Source: an uncultured Bacteroidales bacterium (lineage in GTDB: Bacteria > Bacteroidota > Bacteroidia > Bacteroidales > UBA932). From it: a stretch of 5,038 nt of DNA. Position 1 is the first letter of the stretch, and the number at the start of each line of letters is the position of its first letter. Below, one piece after another: positions 1 to 5,038 of this stretch. The notes under the pieces are model-generated. The model saw only the letters and a program-made list of their open reading frames with translations, had not been told where the DNA came from and did not search any database. The translations under genes and the position numbers were made by a program. Where the stretch lies: positions 1 to 5,038 of the forward strand of contig CALADR010000185.1 in the NCBI GenBank assembly GCA_937890845.1, in the 5' to 3' direction.

Positions 1-114
1 GAAAGCATTGCCGGATTTCTCTCCAGAAATGCAGAACTACCTGAAGTAACGGGAATATACAACGGATGGATGATCCCGCACGCATTATTAAAAAGAAAAA
101 TTAAAGTAAAATGA
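1..114 (+). CDS. C-terminal end of an unidentified protein (5' truncated by window)
   Basis: Frame 1 is open from the first base and ends at TGA 112-114, giving the last 37 residues of a protein (beginning ESIAGFLSRN, ending LLKRKIKVK). The tail is basic and has no motif I can assign. The stop overlaps the trkA start as ATGA, so the two genes are almost certainly co-transcribed and translationally coupled. From memory, dxs (1-deoxy-D-xylulose-5-phosphate synthase) often precedes trkA in Bacteroides relatives, and ESIA would suit a Dxs C-terminus, but the long basic tail is not typical. Dxs is therefore only a weak guess. That this is the end of a real gene is fairly secure because of the overlap and the ordinary codon use. 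Confidence 0.7.
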   Translation, partial: ESIAGFLSRNAELPEVTGIYNGWMIPHALLKRKIKVK

Positions 115-1469
115 AGATAATAATAGCCGGAGCCGGAGAAGTAGGCTCTCATCTTGCAAAGATGCTCAGCAACGAGTCCAACGATCTGACGATAATTGAC
201 AGCGATCCGGAAAGACTCAATGCCCTTTCCGAAAATACTGATGTCATTACGGTTACTGGAAACCCTTCTTCGCTTCAGGTTCTTAAAGAGGCAGGTGCAG
301 AAAGTGCGGACCTTTTCATTGCAGTCAACCCATCAACATCACAGGATGTAAACATTGTCAGCGCAATGCTGGCCAAAAGGATGGGCAGCAAGAAAGTCAC
401 TGCCAGAATAAACAATGAGGAGTACCTGTCGTATGAAAACAAATACATGTTCACGGAAATGGGCATTGACCTTCTGTTCTATCCGGAAAAGATTGCTGCA
501 GGTGAAATAGTAGACCTTCTAAAACGTACGGCATCATCTGACTCAATGGATTTCGCGCGAGGCAAACTGCAGATGGCTGTATTCAAACTAGATGAAGACT
601 CCCCTCTCATAGATATGAGACTCGGTGACTTTGTCAATGTAGCCACCCCTTCTGATCTTCCGTTCAGAGTCGTGGCAGTATCTAGAAACAATGAAACCAT
701 AATCCCGCGCGTGGATACAAAGTTTAAGTATCACGATCTGGTGTTCATCATATCTAAACGTGAAGGCATAGATCGTCTGATGAAATACATAGGTAAAAGC
801 AACATCGAAGTTGATAAACTTATGATTCTTGGAGGCGGTCCAATAGGAGAGATGGTTGCCAAGCAGCTTTACAAGCAACTTGACAGTATAAAAATTATAG
901 AAATAAAGAAGGACCGTTGTATAGAACTTTCAGAAAAACTCGGAAACAATGTGACTGTAGTGAACGGCGACGGAAGGAACTCCGACATGCTTCTGGAAGA
1001 ATCCATCAAGGACTATGATGCATTTGTCGCTGTTACAAGCAATACGGAAACAAATATTCTTGCCTGTGTAGCAGCCAAGAAACTGGGAGTGAACCGCACT
1101 ATTGCGGAGGTGGAAAACATAGAATACATCCGCCTTGCCGAAGATATGGGAGTAGATGCTGTCATAAACAAGAAACTCATAACTGCAGGAAGGATCTTCA
1201 AATTCACGCTCAGCAACAAGGTTAGGTTCATCAAATACATGAGCGGCACCAACGCTGAGGTACTGGAATTCATTGTCGCACCTAACAGCTGGATAACAAA
1301 AGGCAAGCTGCAGGACATCGGATTCCCTAAAAACGCCATCATAGGCGGTGTCATCCGCGGCAACGAATCATTCATCGCCGTAGGAGACACCGAAATCAAG
1401 GCCTACGACCGCGTAGCAGTGTTCGCACTACCTGAAGTAGTCAAGGAAGTAGACAAATTCTTCAGATAA
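111..1469 (+). CDS. trkA: Trk potassium uptake system NAD-binding regulatory protein TrkA
   Basis: A 452-residue cytosolic protein, the usual length for a two-copy TrkA. It binds NAD(H) and related nucleotides and gates the TrkH/TrkG potassium channel at the inner membrane. The sequence shows two RCK_N-RCK_C units. The first Rossmann fold (about 1-125) has GAGEVG at 7-12 and the acidic residue D30 at the end of strand 2. The first RCK_C lies at about 150-220. The second Rossmann fold (about 234-350) has GGGPIG at 241-246 and the acidic E264. The second RCK_C lies at about 372-450. Both glycine motifs and both acidic residues are intact, so both nucleotide sites look functional. The ATG at 111 is chosen because it overlaps the upstream stop and puts the glycine motif at residue 7. 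No trkH follows; the next gene is convergent, so the channel subunit must lie upstream or elsewhere. Confidence 0.95.
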   Translation: MKIIIAGAGEVGSHLAKMLSNESNDLTIIDSDPERLNALSENTDVITVTGNPSSLQVLKEAGAESADLFIAVNPSTSQDVNIVSAMLAKRMGSKKVTARINNEEYLSYENKYMFTEMGIDLLFYPEKIAAGEIVDLLKRTASSDSMDFARGKLQMAVFKLDEDSPLIDMRLGDFVNVATPSDLPFRVVAVSRNNETIIPRVDTKFKYHDLVFIISKREGIDRLMKYIGKSNIEVDKLMILGGGPIGEMVAKQLYKQLDSIKIIEIKKDRCIELSEKLGNNVTVVNGDGRNSDMLLEESIKDYDAFVAVTSNTETNILACVAAKKLGVNRTIAEVENIEYIRLAEDMGVDAVINKKLITAGRIFKFTLSNKVRFIKYMSGTNAEVLEFIVAPNSWITKGKLQDIGFPKNAIIGGVIRGNESFIAVGDTEIKAYDRVAVFALPEVVKEVDKFFR

Positions 1470-1489
1470 TAATGTTATTTCATCTGAAG
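1460..1489. terminator. Candidate bidirectional terminator hairpin between convergent genes
   Basis: CTTCAGAT (1460-1467) and ATCTGAAG (1482-1489) form a perfect 8-bp inverted repeat around a 14-nt loop. The loop contains a second small dyad, AATAA/TTATT (1468-1472/1475-1479). The hairpin straddles the 5-bp gap between the trkA and fucosidase stop codons and uses the last codons of both genes as its arms. No long T-tract follows on either strand, so it does not match a textbook intrinsic terminator. It may instead stop or stabilise both 3' ends. Confidence 0.45.
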
Positions 1490-2791
1490 TTCGATGATGT
1501 AATCCACCTCATCCGGAGCTTCAGTAAGATTCACGAAAATTCCGCCGTCTGTCACTGTATATTTGAGCGGCTCTCCGCTTGCAAGACAGACTGCGGATTT
1601 TACTTTTCCTTTCACAGGAATGAAAATACCACTGTCCTGCCAGTCCAGAATATGGATGTACTGGGTCTTATCCTTCATTGTAGAAACTCCCCATGAGTGA
1701 GGACTTACCTCTCCTGCCGTAGTTCCATAAATGGTGGGTCCGTATTTTTCCATCCACTTTCCTATCTCCTTGAGACGACTCACTGCCACTGCCGGCAATT
1801 CTCCGTTAGGTTGAGGCCCTATGTTAAGAAGAAGGTTTGCTCCCTTTCCGGCAGCATTGACTAAAAGACGGATAAGTTCATCGGAAGTCTTGTAATTCTG
1901 GTCTTTGATTTTATATCCCCACATTCCGTTCATTGTCTCACAAGTCTCCAGTGGAAGCGCACTTATACTCTGACCGGAGAGACCTGCCTTGTTCTCTCCG
2001 GGAAGATCCCTTTCAAAAATCTGGATATTCTCGCCCGGGAAAGGAGTTTCGTGATGGTTATTGGCTATAAGACAAGATGGCTGGAGTCTGTGAATCAGAG
2101 CATACTGCTCGTCAAGCTGCCAATCGAAATCAGGATCCTGATCATGGTCCCATTTACCGTCAAACCATATAGCGCCTACTGGACCATAATTGGTAAGGAG
2201 TTCTGTAAGCTGGTTATTCATAAATGTAAAATACTGCGGCCAGTTTTCCTTTCCTTTCTCTCTTCCTGTCTCAAGACCTGTTCGCCCGAGCGGATAATCC
2301 GGACGCCTCCAGTCCAGATGAGAATAATAAAGATGAAGTCTGATGCCCTGCCTGTGGCACTCGTCGGCTATCTCCTTTATTATATCGCGTTTGAAAGGTG
2401 TGGCATCTACAATATCATAGTCACACCACTTGGTATCAAACATTGAGAAGCCGTCGTGATGACGAGTCGTGATACAAATGTATTTTGCTCCTGACTCCTT
2501 TATGGTAGAAACCCACTCTGCCGCATTGAACTTTGCCGGGTAAAATCCGGAAGCTATCTTTTCATACTCATCCCATGTGATACCGTAGTTCATATACCAC
2601 TCTCCCTGAGCCAGCATGCTGTAAATTCCCCAATGAAGGAAAATACCGAAGCGGCTGTCGCTGAACTCTTTCTGAGACTTGATGATTTCTTCTGAAGGGA
2701 CATAGCCCGGGATACCGTTTCCGGCATTCAATGCCGTGCCGGAAATCGCACACAGTCCGGCCACTGCTGACAATAAGGTTACTCGTTTCAT
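1475..2791 (-). CDS. Exported alpha-L-fucosidase, glycoside hydrolase family 29
   Basis: A 438-residue retaining exo-fucosidase that removes terminal alpha-L-fucose from glycans such as host mucin or milk-type oligosaccharides. Residues 1-23 are a signal peptide (KR, hydrophobic core, likely cut after ALNA), and no proper lipobox is present (C14 is preceded by L), so a soluble periplasmic location is likely. The (beta/alpha)8 catalytic domain covers about 35-350. It has the family motifs FLHWG (51-55), TTRHHDGF (108-115) and IWFDG (208-212), with D211 as the expected nucleophile. E260 in IQIFE (256-260) is a candidate acid/base; E254 and E282 are alternatives. Residues about 360-438 look like the usual small C-terminal beta-sandwich, with no added carbohydrate-binding or F5/8 domain. 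The start is set by the signal peptide. The upstream leader is A-rich without Shine-Dalgarno, as usual in Bacteroidota. No susC/susD or other glycan genes adjoin it. The GH29-A/B subgroup is not decided. Confidence 0.93.
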   Translation of the reverse strand: MKRVTLLSAVAGLCAISGTALNAGNGIPGYVPSEEIIKSQKEFSDSRFGIFLHWGIYSMLAQGEWYMNYGITWDEYEKIASGFYPAKFNAAEWVSTIKESGAKYICITTRHHDGFSMFDTKWCDYDIVDATPFKRDIIKEIADECHRQGIRLHLYYSHLDWRRPDYPLGRTGLETGREKGKENWPQYFTFMNNQLTELLTNYGPVGAIWFDGKWDHDQDPDFDWQLDEQYALIHRLQPSCLIANNHHETPFPGENIQIFERDLPGENKAGLSGQSISALPLETCETMNGMWGYKIKDQNYKTSDELIRLLVNAAGKGANLLLNIGPQPNGELPAVAVSRLKEIGKWMEKYGPTIYGTTAGEVSPHSWGVSTMKDKTQYIHILDWQDSGIFIPVKGKVKSAVCLASGEPLKYTVTDGGIFVNLTEAPDEVDYIIELQMK

Positions 2792-2872
2792 ATTTGCGTT
2801 ATTATTGCGTAAAAAGGTTCAATCTGTTTTTCAAGAACTGGCTTCAAAAATACCTCATAAAATCCGTATTGG

Positions 2873-2904
2873 CAAAATTATGTCAGACGTAAAATGACTT
2901 CATA
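2873..2904 (-). promoter_or_regulatory. Predicted Bacteroidota housekeeping promoter of the fucosidase gene
   Basis: Read on the minus strand, 2880-2873 is TAATTTTG, an exact match to the Bacteroides -7 consensus TAnnTTTG. Twenty bases upstream, 2904-2901 is TATG, a 3-of-4 match to the -33 TTTG, and the spacing is within the usual 19-21. This predicts a transcript start near 2867 and a leader of about 75 nt before the ATG at 2791. The TTTACA/TGTAAA palindromes lie just upstream of the -33 box, so a regulator bound there could affect this promoter too. Confidence 0.55.
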
Positions 2905-2915
2905 TAAAAAATTTC

Positions 2916-2941
2916 TTTACACAATGTAAAAAAATTTTACA
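2916..2941. promoter_or_regulatory. Overlapping palindromic operator, candidate enhancer (UAS) for the efflux operon
   Basis: Three half-sites are interlocked. TTTACA (2916-2921), CAA, TGTAAA (2925-2930) make one perfect dyad. TGTAAAA (2925-2931), AAA, TTTTACA (2935-2941) make a second perfect dyad that shares the middle half-site. Their centres lie about 99 and 89 bp upstream of the predicted sigma-54 start, the usual distance for NtrC-family enhancer sites. A further TTTACA occurs at 2975-2980. The identity of the binding protein is not known from this window. Part of the symmetry is plain A/T, but the TTTACA/TGTAAA steps are more specific. Confidence 0.55.
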
Positions 2942-2963
2942 TCTTCCAAAAGTAAATATTTTA

Positions 2964-2976
2964 TAATAGGTTGATT
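2964..2976 (-). promoter_or_regulatory. IHF-consensus site between enhancer and sigma-54 promoter
   Basis: TAA-TAGG-TTGATT matches every fixed position of the reverse complement of the classical IHF consensus WATCAANNNNTTR. It is centred about 52 bp upstream of the predicted start, between the palindromic enhancer and the -24 box, where DNA bending normally loops an activator onto sigma-54 polymerase. The consensus is from enterobacteria; Bacteroidota have HU/IHF-like proteins whose sequence preference is less certain. Chance matches to this short degenerate motif occur in AT-rich DNA. Confidence 0.4.
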
Positions 2977-2994
2977 TACAATAACATCACAGCT

Positions 2995-3011
2995 TTGGCA
3001 CAGTCAATGCT
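2995..3011 (+). promoter_or_regulatory. Sigma-54 (RpoN) -24/-12 promoter of the tolC efflux operon
   Basis: The sequence TTGGCAC-AGTCAA-TGCT fits the RpoN consensus YTGGCACG-N4-TTGCW. The -24 block YTGGCAC is complete. In the -12 block TGCT matches, with A in place of the first T. The only other core mismatch is A for G after GGCAC. The GG (2997-2998) and GC (3009-3010) are exactly 10 nt apart, the spacing RpoN requires. Placing C3010 at -12 puts the start at about 3022 and leaves a 16-nt leader before the tolC ATG. The location, orientation and spacing together make this more than a chance match. Confidence 0.7.
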
Positions 3012-3037
3012 GTTTTCTTGCCAAACAACAATGAAAA

Positions 3038-4381
3038 ATGACAAAAAGAAAACATATACTGACTTGCATACTTATATTCACATGCCTTTCCATGAATGCG
3101 CAGATGAGCCTCAGGGAATGTATGCAATATGCAGTGGAGCATTCCTCAAGGATGAAAATCCAGCAGACCGAGACTGACAATGCCCGCATTTCACGCAGAG
3201 ACGCAGTCCTACAGGCATTCACCCCATTTATTTCTGGCAGTTCAAATGCAGGATACAGTTTCGGAAGATCCATTGACCCTGAAACAAACACATATTTCAC
3301 TTCAGTATCATTCAACAATGCTTACGATATAAGCCTTTCCATCAGTCTTTTCGACGGATTCTCGGCTGTAAACAACTTGAAAATCACCAAAACAGCTATG
3401 GCAATGGGTAAAAGCCTGGAACAACAGGAGGCTGATGCCATTTGCCTTGCCACAATGGAAGCTTACTACAATGCCGTTTACTTCGACCAACTTCTGAAAA
3501 TAGTTTCCGCACAAGTGGAAACATCCAGGCTGGCACTGAATCTGGCTCGCAGACAAGAAGAACTCGGACAAAAAGGATATGCCGACATCGTGCAGATGGA
3601 AGCGGAACTTTCTGACAGGGAATACCAGCAGATAACCGCAGAAAATGCATACAAAAGTGCAATGCTCACTTTAAAGGACCTGATGTTCTGGCCTATGGAC
3701 CAGGAACTTGAGATTGATACCTCAATGGCAGAAAATGCAGAGATACTCGACCCTGAAGGCAATCTTGTCACTGATGAAATTATCTGCAACGCACAGAATC
3801 TCATGCCGAAAGCTTTTATTGCAAAAGGAGAAGTGGCAAATGCAAAACGTGAACTTATGACAGCAAAATGGAAGATGGCCCCGTCCCTGTCCATCGGAGG
3901 AAGCATATCGACAGGATATTATGCATATCCCGGCCGCGAAGGATATACGGCAATATCTTTCGGCCATCAGTTCAAGAATAATCTGGGTGAATATATCGGC
4001 GTATCATTGAGAATACCTATATATGGAAGACTCAGCGGACAATCCGCAATTTTACGCAAGAAAAACGCCTATAAAAAGGCACAGACACAATATGACCAGA
4101 CAATGCGAGAGATTGAGACAGAAGTCAGAAGAGCCGTACAAGACAGAGACGGGGCCTCGTCAGCATTCCTGCAAGCAAACAAAAGGGCTTCAGTCCAGGA
4201 AGAAGCATACAGGCTGAATTCCAGAAAATTCGAACAAGGTCTGATATCTTCCATAGAACTGCAGAATGCTACCAACAATTACCTCAATGCCAGGACAGAA
4301 AGGTTGAACACTCTTCTGAAATATTACATAAAAAGAAGTATAGTACTGTATTACAACGGTATAAGCTATTTGAACCAATAA
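3038..4381 (+). CDS. TolC-family outer-membrane efflux protein
   Basis: A 447-residue protein, typical length for the TolC/OEP family, which forms trimeric outer-membrane beta-barrels with a long periplasmic alpha-helical tunnel. Residues 1-21 are a signal peptide (TKRK, hydrophobic ILTCILIFTCLSM, likely cut after NA). Two structural repeats follow. In the first, the beta region at about 64-106 ends in SLFDGF (103-108) and long helices run about 110-215, including GYADIVQMEAEL (180-191). In the second, a beta region near 316-330 (EYIGVSLRIPIYG) is followed by helices at about 335-440 with the family signature GLISSIELQNATNNYLNA (401-418). The start at 3038 gives the signal peptide; the ATG at 3031 is in another frame. 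It is the first gene of an operon with the adaptor gene 6 bp downstream and probably depends on the sigma-54 promoter upstream. The exported substrate cannot be told from the sequence. Confidence 0.93.
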   Translation: MTKRKHILTCILIFTCLSMNAQMSLRECMQYAVEHSSRMKIQQTETDNARISRRDAVLQAFTPFISGSSNAGYSFGRSIDPETNTYFTSVSFNNAYDISLSISLFDGFSAVNNLKITKTAMAMGKSLEQQEADAICLATMEAYYNAVYFDQLLKIVSAQVETSRLALNLARRQEELGQKGYADIVQMEAELSDREYQQITAENAYKSAMLTLKDLMFWPMDQELEIDTSMAENAEILDPEGNLVTDEIICNAQNLMPKAFIAKGEVANAKRELMTAKWKMAPSLSIGGSISTGYYAYPGREGYTAISFGHQFKNNLGEYIGVSLRIPIYGRLSGQSAILRKKNAYKKAQTQYDQTMREIETEVRRAVQDRDGASSAFLQANKRASVQEEAYRLNSRKFEQGLISSIELQNATNNYLNARTERLNTLLKYYIKRSIVLYYNGISYLNQ

Positions 4382-4387
4382 TATACA

Positions 4388-5038
4388 ATGGATAAGATTA
4401 TAGAAAAGAAAAAGGGATTGAGAATACTCTTCACAAAAAAGGCGCTCCCATACTGGTTGGGAATATCAGTCGCCGCATTCACTTTATGGCTGTTTCTGAG
4501 AGACGACTCAAGTACACTCAGGGTAAATGGAGATACACTATCAATAAACGAAGTAAAACGTGGGGAGTTCAATGACTATATAAGAATAAGCGGTCAGGTA
4601 CAGCCTATGACTTCTGTACAGATCAGCCCGCAGGAAGGAGGTATTGTACAGGAAATCATTATTGAGGAAGGCTCTCAAGTAAAACAGGGAGACAAAATCC
4701 TGCGTCTCAGCAACGAAAGCCTGGACCTCCAGATACTGAATGCAGAAGCCGACCTTGCCGAGAAGGAGAATATACTGCGTAACACCCTTATTTCCATGGA
4801 GCAGCAAAAACTCTCCCTCAGACAGGAAATGCTGCAGCTGAATATGGAAGTACGTAGGACAAAGCGTACATACGAACAACAGAAAACCCTTTATGAAGAA
4901 AAACTTATTGCACGTGAAGATTACCTCAAAGCTGAAGAAGATTATCTTCTGGCATGCGACAAATATGAACTGGTAAAGAACAGGCAGATTCAGGACAGTC
5001 TTTACAGAAGCGTCCAGGTGGAACAAATGGAGGAAAGC
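4388..5038 (+). CDS. Membrane-fusion (HlyD/MacA-type) periplasmic adaptor, 3' truncated by window
   Basis: The frame is open from ATG 4388 to the last base, giving 217 residues of an incomplete protein. It starts with a short basic cytoplasmic stretch and one membrane anchor (about 22-37, YWLGISVAAFTLWLFL). At about 66-108 comes the first half of a lipoyl-like barrel-sandwich, with GGIVQEI (84-90) and EEGSQVKQGD (93-102). A charged coiled-coil hairpin follows: helix one about 112-170, a turn near 172-177, then helix two to the window end. The missing part should hold the second lipoyl half and the beta-barrel domains. The protein bridges an inner-membrane pump to TolC. It starts 6 bp after the tolC stop, so the genes form one operon. 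The inner-membrane anchor and company of TolC suggest a MacAB-like ABC exporter with FtsX-type permeases downstream, but an RND or other pump is not excluded. Confidence 0.9.
   Translation, partial: MDKIIEKKKGLRILFTKKALPYWLGISVAAFTLWLFLRDDSSTLRVNGDTLSINEVKRGEFNDYIRISGQVQPMTSVQISPQEGGIVQEIIIEEGSQVKQGDKILRLSNESLDLQILNAEADLAEKENILRNTLISMEQQKLSLRQEMLQLNMEVRRTKRTYEQQKTLYEEKLIAREDYLKAEEDYLLACDKYELVKNRQIQDSLYRSVQVEQMEES

Noticed and set aside
1013..1399. 128-codon minus-strand open frame inside trkA
   Set aside because: It is antisense to the second Rossmann and RCK_C domains of TrkA, which are well conserved, and has no promoter or domain of its own.
2051..2446. 131-codon plus-strand open frame inside the fucosidase gene
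   Set aside because: It is antisense to the GH29 catalytic domain including the nucleophile motif; no start signal or recognisable domain.
2936..2967. TTTACA-N20-TATAAT as a sigma-70 type promoter for tolC
   Set aside because: The TATAAT at 2962-2967 is exact, but the 20-nt spacer is too long, Bacteroidota primary sigma factors do not use this consensus, and the region is so AT-rich that a match is expected by chance.
2990..2997. CAGCTTTG as a possible Bacteroidota -7 box for tolC
   Set aside because: It differs from TAnnTTTG at one position, has no -33 TTTG at 19-21 nt, and overlaps the much better sigma-54 -24 element.
2971..3177. 68-codon plus-strand open frame overlapping the tolC start
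   Set aside because: It has no recognisable features, overlaps the sigma-54 element and runs out of frame through the tolC signal peptide and mature N-terminus.
3478..3906. 142-codon minus-strand open frame inside tolC
   Set aside because: It is Ser-rich and low in complexity, antisense to the helical region of TolC, with no supporting signal.
4541..5026. 161-codon open frame on the minus strand
   Set aside because: It lies wholly antisense to the adaptor gene, which has a clear start, membrane anchor, lipoyl-like domain and coiled coil. The minus-strand product is a Phe/Leu/Cys-rich mirror of the Glu/Lys/Gln-rich coiled-coil codons.
1..5038. Mobile elements, CRISPR arrays, tRNA or rRNA genes, riboswitches
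   Set aside because: No transposase or integrase motif, regularly spaced repeats, long terminal inverted repeats or RNA-gene signatures were seen on reading either strand.

Overview
The window looks like chromosomal DNA of a Bacteroidota member, probably order Bacteroidales. The basis is moderate GC with AT-rich intergenic DNA, A-rich leaders without Shine-Dalgarno sequences, a TAnnTTTG-type -7 box, and the gene types (exported GH29 fucosidase, TolC with a one-TM membrane-fusion protein). This rests on recognition of families and signals, not on a database search.

Layout. Positions 1-114 (+) hold the last 37 codons of an unidentified gene whose stop overlaps the start of the next gene (ATGA). 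Positions 111-1469 (+) encode TrkA, the cytosolic NAD-binding regulator of Trk potassium uptake. Positions 1475-2791 (-) encode an exported GH29 alpha-L-fucosidase, convergent with trkA. The two stop codons are only 5 bp apart and are bridged by a perfect 8-bp inverted repeat (1460-1489). Positions 2792-3037 are a divergent 246-bp regulatory region. Positions 3038-4381 (+) encode a TolC-family outer-membrane efflux protein, followed after 6 bp by a membrane-fusion (HlyD/MacA-type adaptor) gene starting at 4388 that runs off the window end.

The most interesting part is the 2792-3037 region. Reading towards tolC it has the full layout of a sigma-54 promoter: overlapping TTTACA/TGTAAA palindromes (2916-2941), a full match to the classical IHF consensus (2964-2976), and a -24/-12 element TTGGCAC-N7-TGCT (2995-3011) with GG and GC exactly 10 nt apart. 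The predicted transcript start is near 3022, about 16 nt before the tolC ATG. The tripartite efflux operon is therefore probably switched on by an NtrC-type enhancer-binding protein, presumably from a two-component system outside the window. On the other strand, a Bacteroidota housekeeping-type promoter (TATG-N20-TAATTTTG) probably drives the fucosidase gene.

The gene products are familiar families, and I see no wholly new system, mobile element, CRISPR array, tRNA or rRNA. TolC forms the outer-membrane duct and the adaptor bridges it to an inner-membrane pump that should be encoded just downstream, most likely a MacB/FtsX-type ABC transporter. TrkA and the fucosidase appear functionally unrelated to it.
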